DNA of 64,000 nucleotides from Pedosphaera parvula Ellin514 (GTDB lineage: Bacteria > Verrucomicrobiota > Verrucomicrobiia > Limisphaerales > Pedosphaeraceae), in contig NZ_ABOX02000012.1 in assembly GCF_000172555.1 (NCBI RefSeq), positions 1-64,000 of the forward strand, read 5' to 3'. Position numbers and translations under genes: made by a program. Each line of letters starts with the position of its first letter. Position 1 is the first letter of the stretch. Of the stretch, positions 43,501 to 53,227 are shown piece after piece. The notes beneath the pieces are model-generated. The model saw only the letters and a list, made by a program, of their open reading frames with translations. It was not told the origin of the DNA and did no database searches.

Positions 43501-44677
43501 GCAATGCCTCGTCCACCCGCTTGCGTTCGGTGATGTCCTGAACTGTGCCTCGCAGTCTCACGATCGTGCCATTGACATCGCGTTGCGCCTCGCCACGAGC
43601 GATGACCCATATCCGCTGGTTATCGCTGCGGATCATCTCCAACTCGAGTTCATAAGCCGCGCCGCTTTGCAAGGCCCTTTCCGCCACTGCAGTCAGTCGC
43701 TTCCAGCTTTCAGCGGTGAATTGGCGGGATTGTTCCCGGAAACTGGGGGCGGGCGAGGCTGGATCGCGACCAACCATTCGGTACAGCTCTTCCGACCAGG
43801 TTACAACATCGGTCTCCGGCTCCCACACCCAACTACCCACTCGGGCAAGGCGCTGTGCCTCGTTGAGTTCCTGTCTGCTCTCGCGTAACGCTTCCTCCGC
43901 CCGCCGGCGCTCGGTGACGTCGCGGAAGGTCCAGATTCGACCGTAGTGTTTTCCGTTTCTGTCAATAACGGGGGAGGAATATCGATCGAACACCTTGCCG
44001 TTTTTCAGCTCGATTTCATCTCGGCTCACTTCGTTCGGGTGGGAATAAAGGTAATTGACCTTTTCGACGAACTGTTCCGGATACCTGACCTGGTTCATAA
44101 CGAACCGGATCTGGACCTTGTCATCGGGATCATCGGCAATCGACTGGGGAATTTCCCACATATCGCTTATTCGCTGATTTTGGAGAATTTTTTTCCCCTG
44201 GCTGTTGACGACCAGAATCCCGTCGATGGAATGGTGCACCTGGGCTTCAAGAAAGGCTGTCTTGTAATGTAGCTCTTCCTCCACCCGCTTGCGTTCGGTG
44301 ATGTCCAGGCAACTGCCAACCCATTCGCTGATTTTGCCATCCTCGGTTAATACCGGGACACCTCGCGCGCAGACGGAGCGATATTTGCCGTCGTGCCGTC
44401 GTAAACGGTATTCCGCATCATAGACGGAGCGCGTCTTGATGGCTTGCGCGTAAATCCTTGCGACGCGCTCACGGTCATCGGGGTGCAAAGCATTCATCCA
44501 GCCAAAACCTCTGGCCTCTTCCCTGGTCTGTCCGGTGAATGTCCGCCAGGTGGTATTGGATTGGTCATCAGTCATGTTGCCCAAAGCATCCATGACCCAG
44601 ACGATCTGCCCGGTCGCGATGCCCAGCGACTGATAGCGCTCTTCACTGAGACTCATTTGAGCATTCTTTGAGAGCAT
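40569..44677 (-). CDS. Multi-PAS/GAF sensor histidine kinase, interrupted by frameshifts near 41470-41515
   Basis: A soluble kinase of about 1360 residues if the frame is repaired. The first frame (41354-44677) holds PAS1, PAS2, PAS3, a GAF domain (FHILSECNQHVVRAVSEADLM to ELASDLAYGIMAM), PAS4, PAS5, PAS6 and the start of PAS7. PAS3, PAS5 and PAS6 are close copies (each with TWSEELYR-like and RGEAQRD-like text). In PAS7 the frame moves: SLEIG should run on to MISLEERQKMLDALARTG in a second frame, then AHVDRLEMVGHRLDGEPL in a third, which goes on to 40569. That last frame has the coiled coil ELAAANRELETF, HisKA SASHDLRSPLRT and HATPase_c with NLLGNAWKYTS, DDGAGF and GTGIGLTTVQRI. The two changes 40 bp apart fit sequencing error. 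There is no membrane segment; the cognate regulator is unknown. Confidence 0.87.
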
Positions 44678-45416
44678 GTTTGGCCTACATCCTTACTCGA
44701 ACCCTCGCATTCTTCAGGCGATCACAAGTTTTCTTTTGAGAGGAAATAATCGCCGGTGATTAGCGCCAGAGATGGTAGCCTCTTGATAATAAATAACTTG
44801 TGAATGAGTCTATTTGGACTCATCTGGTTTACCCATTTAACCTGAATAAAGATAACCTTTCTTGCATACTTGAAAACCTCCAGAGACCAAATTACCAAAG
44901 AGCGCTACTTTTTTTGACGCTTGTTAGGTAGTGTCACCAAACAGCGGGTGTTATGAGCCCCAGTCCAATTAACTCACGATCTGAGAATGCTCTTCACGGC
45001 CTAATTTGCAACTCCGAAATTGATCAAGCGGAAGACTGGATTTAATGCCCCAGACGACCTCCGATATTCCTGATTACAATTGACGCTTGATGGGTGGGAC
45101 GGCAGCAAGGGCAACTGGTTTTTGATGTCGATTTTTAAGGTTTGAAAGCGGGTAAGATTGATTTGAGATCGAGGATGTTCGAGAGGCAATCAAACAGGAA
45201 GATTGATTATGCGCCGTGATAACTGATGGACTGCGTTGCCAAAACTTGCCGGTTTCGCCTCGCCGGGGTGCAGAGCCGATCAAGTCCATGTCGCAAAGAA
45301 TTGATGAAGGATTAGTAAGGCAACGGCAGCTACCGGCAGTTAATGGCAGCACAAAGTTTTTTTATGAGACAAGAAATGGGAGTCGGGTATTGAAGCGAGA
45401 AGCGAGAGAGTTTTAA
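44678..45416. other. Intergenic region between the PAS kinase and tilS
   Basis: About 740 bp between divergent genes, with no credible gene. A perfect 7-bp inverted repeat, ATGAGTC (44804-44810) and GACTCAT (44817-44823), lies 130 bp upstream of the kinase and might be an operator. Minus-strand frames at 45001-45352 lack family features. No tRNA-like or other structured RNA was recognised. Confidence 0.5.
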
Positions 45417-46790
45417 ATGAAGTCGATGAGTCCAGATTTAATGGAACGGGTGGAGCAGGTGATCGAGGCCAGGCAATTATTTGGTCGCGGGGAGAGGATT
45501 TTGGTTGGGGTGTCGGGCGGGTTGGACTCGATGGTTTTGTTGGAAGTGTTGTCTGAACTGGCTTCGAAGCATGACTGGACGCTGGCGGTGGCGCATTTGA
45601 ATCATTCTCTGCGCGGGAGGAGCAGTGATGCGGATGAACGGCTGGTGCGGAGGACGGCGGAGCGGTTGGGTTGCCAATGTGTGGTGGAGCGGGCGGAGGT
45701 GAGAAAGTTCGGTCGCAAAGCCGGGTTGTCGTTGGAGATGGCAGCGCGGCGGTTGCGGCATGAGTTTTTGGCCAGGTCAGCGCGGAAATTGGGAATAAAG
45801 GTGGTGGCGCTGGCGCATCATGCCGATGACCAAGTGGAGTTGTTTCTGCTCCGGTTGCTGAGAGGGGCGAGTAGTGAGGGTTTGGCAGGAATGGATTGGA
45901 AGGTGGCATCGCCGGTGGATAAGGGATTGGGTTTGGTGAGGCCGTTGTTGGAGGTGAGGAAGTCGGAATTGGAGGGATTCGCGCAACAGGAGGGTGTGAA
46001 GTTTCGCAAAGATGCGACGAATGAAAGTCAGGAGATTTTGAGAAATCGGGTGCGGCATGAATTAGTGCCACTGTTGAATGGGTATCAACCGGCACTTGGC
46101 AAAGTGATCATGCGTCAGATGGAGATTTTGGGCGCGGAGGGAGATTTTATCGATGAGGTGGCTGGTAATTGGTTAAGGAAGAAGGACGGACTGTTTGGTA
46201 ACCTGGCGGTCGCGGTGCAGCGGAGAGTTATATATAGGCAGCTACTCGAATTGGGTGTGGCAGGGGATTTTGAACTGGTGGAGAAGCTAAGATTAAGGGC
46301 GAGTCGTCCCGTGACCGTGTCGAAGGACATGGTGGTTACAAGGGATGAGGCGGGAGTGGTCAAAACCAGACAGATTGAAAGGATGGGATTCAATTCGGGG
46401 CAAATAGAGATCAATTTAAGTCGAGAGAATGAGATCATTTGGGATGGAGTAAGGGTATATTGGGCGTTCGAGAGCATGGGCAAAAAGTTCGAAGTGCCTC
46501 AAGCGGAGGCAGGAAGAGAGTTTTTGGACTTGGAAAAAGTAGGTAAACAGGTGATTTTGAGGCATTGGCGGGCAGGGGACCGGTTTTGGCCGATTGGCAT
46601 GAGAGGTGCGGTAAAATTACAAGACTTTTTCACTAATCAGAAGGTTCTGAAGGAAAAAAGACGAAAGTTGATTCTTGCAACAACACTTGACGGGGAAATC
46701 TTCTGGGTAGAAGGTTTGCGGCTCGGGGAACGTTTCAAGCTCGACAAAGGCACTGAGTGCCGGTTGAAATGGAGCTGGGACAGGTTATAG
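45417..46790 (+). CDS. tilS: tRNA(Ile)-lysidine synthetase
   Basis: A 457-residue enzyme that modifies C34 of the CAU-anticodon tRNA-Ile to lysidine with ATP and lysine, so that it reads AUA. The P-loop is SGGLDS at residues 33-38, followed by VAHLNHSLRGRSSDADE, then VALAHHADDQVELFLLRLLRGAS and LVRPLLEVRK. The C-terminal TilS domain (about 375-455) has VILRHWRAGDRFWPIG and KLQDFF. It is essential in most bacteria. Starts at 45417 and 45426 are both possible. The coding strand is unusually G-rich, which creates a long proline-rich antisense frame that is not a gene. It lies 66 bp upstream of ftsH, the usual tilS-ftsH pairing. Confidence 0.95.
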   Translation: MKSMSPDLMERVEQVIEARQLFGRGERILVGVSGGLDSMVLLEVLSELASKHDWTLAVAHLNHSLRGRSSDADERLVRRTAERLGCQCVVERAEVRKFGRKAGLSLEMAARRLRHEFLARSARKLGIKVVALAHHADDQVELFLLRLLRGASSEGLAGMDWKVASPVDKGLGLVRPLLEVRKSELEGFAQQEGVKFRKDATNESQEILRNRVRHELVPLLNGYQPALGKVIMRQMEILGAEGDFIDEVAGNWLRKKDGLFGNLAVAVQRRVIYRQLLELGVAGDFELVEKLRLRASRPVTVSKDMVVTRDEAGVVKTRQIERMGFNSGQIEINLSRENEIIWDGVRVYWAFESMGKKFEVPQAEAGREFLDLEKVGKQVILRHWRAGDRFWPIGMRGAVKLQDFFTNQKVLKEKRRKLILATTLDGEIFWVEGLRLGERFKLDKGTECRLKWSWDRL

Positions 46791-46855
46791 TTCCCGCAGT
46801 TGCCAGCCTGGGCCTCTCATGCTAGCTTGGCACCAACACCAATATAAGTAAGCAA

Positions 46856-48886
46856 ATGTCAGACGATAACAGAACAAACGAAGACGATCGCCAGAAGAAG
46901 AATGGCGATTTTAAAATGCCATCCCGGAATTGGATCATCTGGATCGCCATTATTTGCAGCGTGCTGCTCGTTGTCCTGCTGAAGGACAAAATGGAGACTC
47001 AGGGAGATTTCATTAGCCAACACAAGTTCAGTGGACTGGTGCAATCCAATATGATTGCAAAAGCCACCATCAAACACAGCCCGCAATCTTCAGAACTAAA
47101 AGAAATAACGGGCACTTATCATCCTCTGGACAAAGAAGGAAAGGTTGACACGAATAGTGTGTTGCCTTTTCGTGCGCGAGTTTTAATCACGCCGGAGCAG
47201 GAAAGTGAAGTGCTAAACAAGAGCGAGAAATTTGAGCCACAGGAAGCCAATACCGTATTGTTGGGTTTCCTTTGGAGCGTGCTGCCAATCCTGCTCATCG
47301 CGAGTTTGATTTGGTTTTTCTTTATCCGGCAGATCAAAATGGCCGGCAAGGGAGCTTTGAGCTTTGGCAAGAGCAAGGCCCGCATGTTGGCCAAGGAAAA
47401 AAACAAGACCACCTTCAAGGATGTGGCCGGTATCGAAGAGGCGAAGGAAGAAGTTTCGGAACTCGTGGAATTTCTGAAAGATCCCAAGAAATTTCAGAAG
47501 CTCGGTGGGCGCATCCCAAAAGGCGTATTGATGGTTGGCTCTCCTGGAACTGGCAAAACGCTCCTCGCCAAGGCAATTGCTGGCGAAGCAGACGCGGCAT
47601 TCTTTAGCATTAGCGGTTCGGACTTCGTTGAAATGTTTGTGGGCGTTGGCGCGAGCCGCGTGCGCGACATGTTCGAACAAGCTCGCAAAAACACGCCGTG
47701 CCTGATCTTTATTGACGAAATCGATGCCGTGGGCCGCAGTCGTGGTCATGGGCTTGGCGGTGGGAACGATGAGCGTGAGCAGACACTCAATGCGTTGCTC
47801 GTGGAGATGGATGGTTTCGATACGCAAGAGGGTATCATCATCATCGCTGCGACGAATCGTCCTGATGTGTTGGACCCTGCACTCCTGCGTCCAGGACGGT
47901 TTGATCGGCAGATCACGGTGAATTTGCCGGATGTGCGCGGACGTGAGGCAATTCTGAAGGTGCATGCCAAGAATGTTAAATTGGATCCAGGCGTAGACCT
48001 CGGCGTCATCGCGCGCGGAACTCCTGGTTATTCAGGCGCAGAGTTGGCCAATCTTTTGAATGAAGCCGCGTTATTGGCTGCACGGACTGGCCGGAAGGCT
48101 GTAGGAATGTTGGAGCTGGAAGAGGCTCGTGACAAGGTCCGCTGGGGACGTGAACGCCGCAGCATGGCGATGACCGACGAGGATAAGAAGTTTACCGCCT
48201 GGCATGAGGCAGGCCATGCGTTGGTGAATGTGATGCTTAAGCACACTCATCCGCTGCACAAGGTCACCATCATTCCGCGCGGACAGGCGTTGGGTTCCAC
48301 CATGTTTTTGCCTAAGGATGACATTCTGAATCGTCGTCGCAAAGAATTGTCCGATATCATTGCAGTAACAATGGCTGGTCGTATCGCTGAAGAAATTGTC
48401 TCCGAGGATATTTCCTCCGGGGCAATGGGCGACATTCAACAAGCCACTCAAATGGCCCGGGCGATGGTCACTCAGTGGGGTATGAGCGATACATTGGGCA
48501 TGGTTCAATATGGTGATTCGAGCGAATATGTATTCCTTGGTCGCGAAATGAGCCGCAGCAAAGATTACAGCGAACAGACGGCTCAAGAAATCGACACCGA
48601 AGTTCGTCGCATAATTGATCATGGTTTCAAAGTGGCAAAAGAGCTGATCGAAACCAATCGGGACAAGCTCGAATTGATTGCGAATGCGCTTTTGGAATTC
48701 GAGACGCTTGAAGGCGGTCAGGTAGAGGAAATCGTGCGTACTGGCAAGTTTACTGCGCCACCTCCAACACCAAAGGTTGAACCGCCATCAGGTGCGCAAG
48801 CTGCGACTCCGTTGCCGGAAGTTCCTCCCAAGCCGGTGCCTCCGCACCTGCCGGGATTAGGTTCGCCTGCACCAGCAGCCGCTTAA
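46856..48886 (+). CDS. ftsH: ATP-dependent zinc metalloprotease FtsH
   Basis: A 676-residue membrane-anchored AAA+ protease that degrades misfolded and regulatory proteins. Two membrane spans (about 24-44 and 140-160) flank a periplasmic domain. The AAA domain has Walker A GSPGTGKT near 228 (Ser instead of the common Pro), Walker [17 protein letters not shown], the second region of homology [20 protein letters not shown], and the pore motif [14 protein letters not shown]. The zinc site is HEAGH at about residue 450. The C-terminal tail of about 45 residues is Pro/Ala-rich and probably disordered. It is followed by a strong terminator, so it closes the tilS-ftsH unit. Confidence 0.97.
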   Translation: MSDDNRTNEDDRQKKNGDFKMPSRNWIIWIAIICSVLLVVLLKDKMETQGDFISQHKFSGLVQSNMIAKATIKHSPQSSELKEITGTYHPLDKEGKVDTNSVLPFRARVLITPEQESEVLNKSEKFEPQEANTVLLGFLWSVLPILLIASLIWFFFIRQIKMAGKGALSFGKSKARMLAKEKNKTTFKDVAGIEEAKEEVSELVEFLKDPKKFQKLGGRIPKGVLMVGSPGTGKTLLAKAIAGEADAAFFSISGSDFVEMFVGVGASRVRDMFEQARKNTPCLIFIDEIDAVGRSRGHGLGGGNDEREQTLNALLVEMDGFDTQEGIIIIAATNRPDVLDPALLRPGRFDRQITVNLPDVRGREAILKVHAKNVKLDPGVDLGVIARGTPGYSGAELANLLNEAALLAARTGRKAVGMLELEEARDKVRWGRERRSMAMTDEDKKFTAWHEAGHALVNVMLKHTHPLHKVTIIPRGQALGSTMFLPKDDILNRRRKELSDIIAVTMAGRIAEEIVSEDISSGAMGDIQQATQMARAMVTQWGMSDTLGMVQYGDSSEYVFLGREMSRSKDYSEQTAQEIDTEVRRIIDHGFKVAKELIETNRDKLELIANALLEFETLEGGQVEEIVRTGKFTAPPPTPKVEPPSGAQAATPLPEVPPKPVPPHLPGLGSPAPAAA

Positions 48887-48908
48887 ACGAAAACATATTC
48901 AAAACGCG

Positions 48909-48936
48909 AGTGCGGACAAATGTCCGCACTTTTGTT
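48909..48936 (+). terminator. Rho-independent terminator after ftsH
   Basis: AGTGCGGAC (from 48909) pairs with GTCCGCACT (ending 48930) around a short loop and is followed by TTTTGTTTT. The stem of nine GC-rich pairs and the T-run sit 23 bp after the ftsH stop. Confidence 0.85.
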
Positions 48937-49021
48937 TTGCCGGGTTAAAAATGAAGAAATGTAGTGCAATGGAAATGCTTGGCGGGATGGTTGCTGGATT
49001 GCCAGTGATTGACTGCAAGCC

Positions 49022-49763
49022 ATGGATTTTATTAGCTTGTCGCCAATGATTATTGCACCTTCGCTTTTAGCCGCGGACTTTGCCCGATTCGGGAGTGAAA
49101 CCGTCCGTGTCGATAAGAGCGGAGCAGATTGGCTCCATCTGGACATCATGGATGGCCATTTCGTCCCGAACATTTCTTTCGGTCCTCAGGTGGTGCGTAC
49201 GGTCCGGCCTTTCAGCAAGCTGTTTTTTGATGTGCACCTCATGTGCTCCAAGCCGGAAATTCTATTGGAACCGTTTGCAAAGGCCGGGGCGGATCAAATA
49301 AATGTTCACGTTGAACTCGGGGAACAAGTCACGCCTTTGCTTTTGGAAAAGTCCGAGCGCGTAGGAAAAAAAAGTTGGTTTGGCAGTTAATCCACCCACA
49401 GCCATCGGCATGGTGCAGCCTTATTTGGAACAAATTGATTCCCTCTTGGTAATGACTGTGAACCCCGGTTTCGGTGGACAGTCTTTCATTGCGGAAACTT
49501 TGCCTAAAATTCAACAGGCTTATGCATGGCGCCGCGATTTAAAGCTGAACTACCACATTGGTGTGGATGGCGGCATTAATTTCAAAACAGCTGCGGAATG
49601 TGCGCGCGTCGGAGCGGATGCCTTCATTAGCGGGACAGGAGTTTTTGGTGAACGAAGCCTCAAAGTCGCGGTTACCAAAATGCGTAGAATCGTAACTCAG
49701 AATGCACGAACCAACGATTTGGATTTTAATGATCAAGTAGTGTCCGCTGGACATGAGACTTAG
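49022..49763 (+). CDS. rpe: Ribulose-phosphate 3-epimerase, frameshift in an A-run
   Basis: A pentose-phosphate enzyme interconverting ribulose 5-phosphate and xylulose 5-phosphate, about 240 residues, TIM barrel. IIAPSLLAADFARFG, LHLDIMDGHFVPN, FDVHLMCSKPE, MTVNPGFGGQSF and HIGVDGGINFKTA cover the family motifs, including the metal-binding Asp and His residues. At 49366-49373 there are eight A where seven would keep the frame: VGKK should run on to VGLAVNPPTAIGMVQ, but as read it turns to SWFGS and stops at 49390, with the remainder open to 49763. A one-base homopolymer error is the natural explanation for so central a gene. The start is ATG 49022 or ATG 49046; the latter begins directly at the conserved part. 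The phosphohexomutase gene follows after 17 bp. Confidence 0.92.
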
Positions 49764-49780
49764 AACTGAATTTCTCAAAT

Positions 49781-51199
49781 ATGGGCAGGATAAAATTTGG
49801 CACGGATGGATGGCGCGCAGTAATCGCTGAAGATTTTACTTTTGCAAACCTTGACCGCGTCACCCAGGCGACAGCGGATTATTGGAAGGCCAATGCCGTT
49901 GCAGGCACTGAGCAGAAGGTCATAGTTGGATATGACCGCCGTTTTTTGTCCGATCAATTTGGTCGACGCGTGGCTGAGATTTTTGCCGGCAACGGTTATC
50001 AGGTGGTGTTAACCTCTGAACCGACACCCACGCCGGCAGTTTCATTCGCGGTCAAGGACCAGAAGGCGATTGGTGGTGTGATGATCACGGCCAGCCATAA
50101 TCCACCGGCATTCAATGGGTATAAATTGAAAGCCTTCTATGGTGGCCCTGCTGATCCAACGACCTGCTCGGACGTGGAGACCTTTATCGATCGCAATCCG
50201 GTCCAGGCACTGGATTTGGACAGCGCTGTAAAGCAGGGCAGGGCAGTCATCAACAATATTCGCGCCGCGCATTACAAGGCGATTAAGAAGTTGGTAAACT
50301 TCAAATTAATATCCAAATCAAAGCTGCGGTTTGCCCATGAAGCTCTGTTTGGAGTGGGAGCAGGATGCTTCGACGAATTGCTGGCCGGAACTACGTGCCG
50401 GGTTACCACGCTTAATGCCAACCATGATCCACTGTTTGGTGGAATCAACCCTGAACCAATCGCCAGGAATTATGTAAGGAGCGCTGCGTATTTGAAGAAG
50501 CATCCGCACGACATTTGCCTGGTAACAGATGGCGACGCGGATCGCGTTGGCGGCATGGATGGGAGGGGTAATTATCTTTCGACCCATCAGTTGATTTGCC
50601 TGTTGTTGCACCACTTTGTTGTAAACAGGAAAGGCAGGGGGCGCGTGGTTAAAGCTTTAACCACCACGTCCATGGTCGACAAAATGTGCGCTGCATACAA
50701 TCTGCCTCTGGTGGAGACTGGTGTCGGGTTCAAGTACATCTGTTCCGAGATGCTTAAAGGTGATGTGCTTCTTGGGGCTGAGGAGAGTGGCGGCATCGGT
50801 TTTCCCGGTCATATACCCGAGCGCGATGGCATTCTTGCCGGGTTGATGTTGCTGGAGCTCCTGGCTACGGAAAAAACATCCATCACCAAATTGATCGCAA
50901 ACCTGGAGAAACAGTTTGGTCCGCACCGCTACGGGCGAATCGACGCACACTTTCCTTTGGAAAAGCGCGCATCACTGATGGACTATTGCGCCAAAAATCC
51001 TCCTTCGAAACTGCTTAAGTCGCCGGTGGTAGACGTAAAAGCCTACGATGGCGTCAAGTTCGTGGCCCAGGATGGTTCCTGGTTGATGTTGCGCGGTTCG
51101 GGCACGGAACCGATTTTACGCATCTACGCAGAAGCAAGGACGGATGCGGATGCCCAGAAGCTTCTGCGCGCAGGTGTGGAAATCACCAGGAAGGTTTGA
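49781..51199 (+). CDS. Phosphoglucomutase/phosphomannomutase family protein (alpha-D-phosphohexomutase)
   Basis: A 472-residue cytosolic enzyme that moves phosphate between C1 and C6 of hexoses. Domain 1 starts IKFGTDGWRAVI and carries the phospho-Ser loop TASHNP with Ser105. The metal loop DGDADRVGG is near 250, the sugar-binding loop EESGGIGFPGHIPERDG near 340, and the phosphate-binding loop RGSGTEPILRIYAEA near the C-terminus. All catalytic elements are intact. Whether glucose or mannose 6-phosphate is preferred cannot be settled. Together with glgA 3.4 kb downstream it could supply glycogen synthesis. Confidence 0.93.
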   Translation: MGRIKFGTDGWRAVIAEDFTFANLDRVTQATADYWKANAVAGTEQKVIVGYDRRFLSDQFGRRVAEIFAGNGYQVVLTSEPTPTPAVSFAVKDQKAIGGVMITASHNPPAFNGYKLKAFYGGPADPTTCSDVETFIDRNPVQALDLDSAVKQGRAVINNIRAAHYKAIKKLVNFKLISKSKLRFAHEALFGVGAGCFDELLAGTTCRVTTLNANHDPLFGGINPEPIARNYVRSAAYLKKHPHDICLVTDGDADRVGGMDGRGNYLSTHQLICLLLHHFVVNRKGRGRVVKALTTTSMVDKMCAAYNLPLVETGVGFKYICSEMLKGDVLLGAEESGGIGFPGHIPERDGILAGLMLLELLATEKTSITKLIANLEKQFGPHRYGRIDAHFPLEKRASLMDYCAKNPPSKLLKSPVVDVKAYDGVKFVAQDGSWLMLRGSGTEPILRIYAEARTDADAQKLLRAGVEITRKV

Positions 51200-51413
51200 A
51201 ACCACGTTTAGGAATTTGAGGCAGAGGTTTTAAGTCGGAAAGTAGGAATAGAAATCCTGGAAAAGATTGCCGGACGCATTACGCCAATTAGGATCGGGGC
51301 GGTTTTAGAGCGAAAATTCCCCTTTCCTAATCCCCTAAGGTCGTTATCTTTTCGCGGAATCTCTGGGCAAGCACCCGGAATTGGTTTATTGTTTGATTTA
51401 AGAATTTAAACTG

Positions 51414-53204
51414 ATGGACGCTGCACATATTAGAAATTTCAGTATTATTGCCCATATCGACCATGGGAAAACCACGTTGTCAGACAGACTATTGCATCGG
51501 ACTGGGACGATTGCCACGCGGGACATGGAGGCACAGTTGCTTGACTCCATGGACTTGGAACGCGAGCGCGGCATCACCATCAAGGCGCATCCGGTTACAA
51601 TGACCTATGCCGCCAAGAATGGAGAAACCTATGAGTTAAATCTCATCGACACCCCAGGCCATGTTGACTTTTCTTATGAAGTCTCCCGCAGCCTGAGTGC
51701 CTGTGAAGGAGCGCTTTTAATTATTGATGCTGCTCAAGGTGTTGAAGCTCAGACCGTGGCCAATGTCCATTTGGCGATGAAGCAGAATCTCACCATCATC
51801 CCGGTCATCAATAAAATCGATTTGCCTCATGCCAACGTGGCCCAAGCCAAGGTGCAATTGGAAGACATTTTAGCGATACCCGGGGATTCCGCCATTCTGG
51901 CCAGCGCCAAGGAAGGTATCGGTATTGAAGAAATCCTCGAGGCCATTGTCGAGCGGATTCCAGCTCCCAAGCCTACTAATGCTCCTTCGTTGCAAGCACT
52001 TGGTTTCGATTCATTCTTTGACACCTATAAAGGTGTCGTCACGCATGTTCGGGTATTTAATGGCGAGCTTAAGGCCGGTATGACGGTCAAGTTGCTTCAC
52101 TCGGGCAAGAATGTTGAAGTGAAGGAAGTCGGCAGCTTTAATCCGAAACCGTACATTCGGGAAAAGCTTCTGGTTGGCGAAACTGGTTACTTCACTGCGA
52201 ACATCAAAAGTCCGAAAGACGTCAAGATGGGTGACACGCTGACTGATTCACGAAATCCTTCACCTGCATTGCCCGGGTTCAAAGAAATCCATCCCATGGT
52301 ATTCAGCGGCATATATCCGATCAATACCGCGGATTATGAGCATCTGAAAGCGAACCTCGCCAAACTGCAGCTCAATGATTCAGCCTTCGCATTTCAAGCT
52401 GAAAGCTCAGTCGCTCTAGGGTTTGGTTTTCGCTGCGGCTTTCTGGGATTGCTCCATCTTGAAATTGTTCAGGAACGCCTCCGTCGCGAGTACAACATGG
52501 ATATCATCGCGACTTATCCCAGCGTCGTGTATCGGGTCACAATGACCGATGGCACAGTTAAGGAAATTGATAATCCTGCGTTCCTCCCTGAGGCTAATTA
52601 CATTGAGAAGATTGAGGAGCCAATGGTCAAAGCCTTTATCATCTGTCCCAACGAATATATTGGCGATATGATGGCTCTGGTGTCCGAAAAGCGTGGCAAC
52701 CTGGATCACACGGAAACTCTTGATTCACGGCGCGTGATGCTGACTTCACTGCTTCCTTTGAATGAAATTCTCATCGACTTCCATGATCGTATCAAGAGTA
52801 TCACCCGCGGATTCGGCTCCATGGATTATGAGCATGCCACTTATTCGCAATCAAACATGGTGAAGTTGGATATGCTTGTGAATGGCGAATCAGTGGATGC
52901 TTTTTCCTGTATCGTGCATCGGGACAAGGCGGAGAGCAGGGGACGTGCGCTGGCTGCAAAGCTTAAGGAAGTCATCCCCACCCAGCAATATCAGGTCGCC
53001 ATCCAGGGCGCGATTGGTGGCAAGATAATCGCCCGCGAAACTGTTAGCGCCATGCGTAAAGATGTGACTGCAAAATGCTATGGCGGCGATATTTCCCGTA
53101 AGCGGAAATTGCTCGAAAAACAGAAGGAAGGTAAGAAGCGGATGAAATCTTTCGGTACTGTAAATATTCCTCAAGAGGCATTTATCGAGGTGCTAAAAGC
53201 CTAG
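51414..53204 (+). CDS. lepA: Elongation factor 4 (LepA)
   Basis: A 596-residue ribosome-associated GTPase that acts on stalled or mis-translocated ribosomes. G1 is AHIDHGKT (13-20), G2 ERERGITIKAHPV, G3 DTPGHVDF, G4 NKIDLP and G5 in LASAKEG. The C-terminal LepA-specific domain has GFGSMDYEHATY and KLDMLVNGESVDAFS, and ends with KRKLLEKQKEGKKRMK. Full length for the family. lepB follows after 23 bp, the classic lepA-lepB order. Confidence 0.97.
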   Translation: MDAAHIRNFSIIAHIDHGKTTLSDRLLHRTGTIATRDMEAQLLDSMDLERERGITIKAHPVTMTYAAKNGETYELNLIDTPGHVDFSYEVSRSLSACEGALLIIDAAQGVEAQTVANVHLAMKQNLTIIPVINKIDLPHANVAQAKVQLEDILAIPGDSAILASAKEGIGIEEILEAIVERIPAPKPTNAPSLQALGFDSFFDTYKGVVTHVRVFNGELKAGMTVKLLHSGKNVEVKEVGSFNPKPYIREKLLVGETGYFTANIKSPKDVKMGDTLTDSRNPSPALPGFKEIHPMVFSGIYPINTADYEHLKANLAKLQLNDSAFAFQAESSVALGFGFRCGFLGLLHLEIVQERLRREYNMDIIATYPSVVYRVTMTDGTVKEIDNPAFLPEANYIEKIEEPMVKAFIICPNEYIGDMMALVSEKRGNLDHTETLDSRRVMLTSLLPLNEILIDFHDRIKSITRGFGSMDYEHATYSQSNMVKLDMLVNGESVDAFSCIVHRDKAESRGRALAAKLKEVIPTQQYQVAIQGAIGGKIIARETVSAMRKDVTAKCYGGDISRKRKLLEKQKEGKKRMKSFGTVNIPQEAFIEVLKA

Positions 53205-53227
53205 GCCATCCAGGGTTGCCCACAATT

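Noticed and set aside
44804-44823. Inverted repeat ATGAGTC/GACTCAT as a terminator
   Set aside because: No T-run follows on either strand, and it lies upstream of, not after, the nearest genes; an operator remains possible.
45340-46095. 251-residue frame antisense to tilS
   Set aside because: Low-complexity Pro/Ser/Thr protein produced by the G-rich tilS coding strand; tilS motifs are intact.
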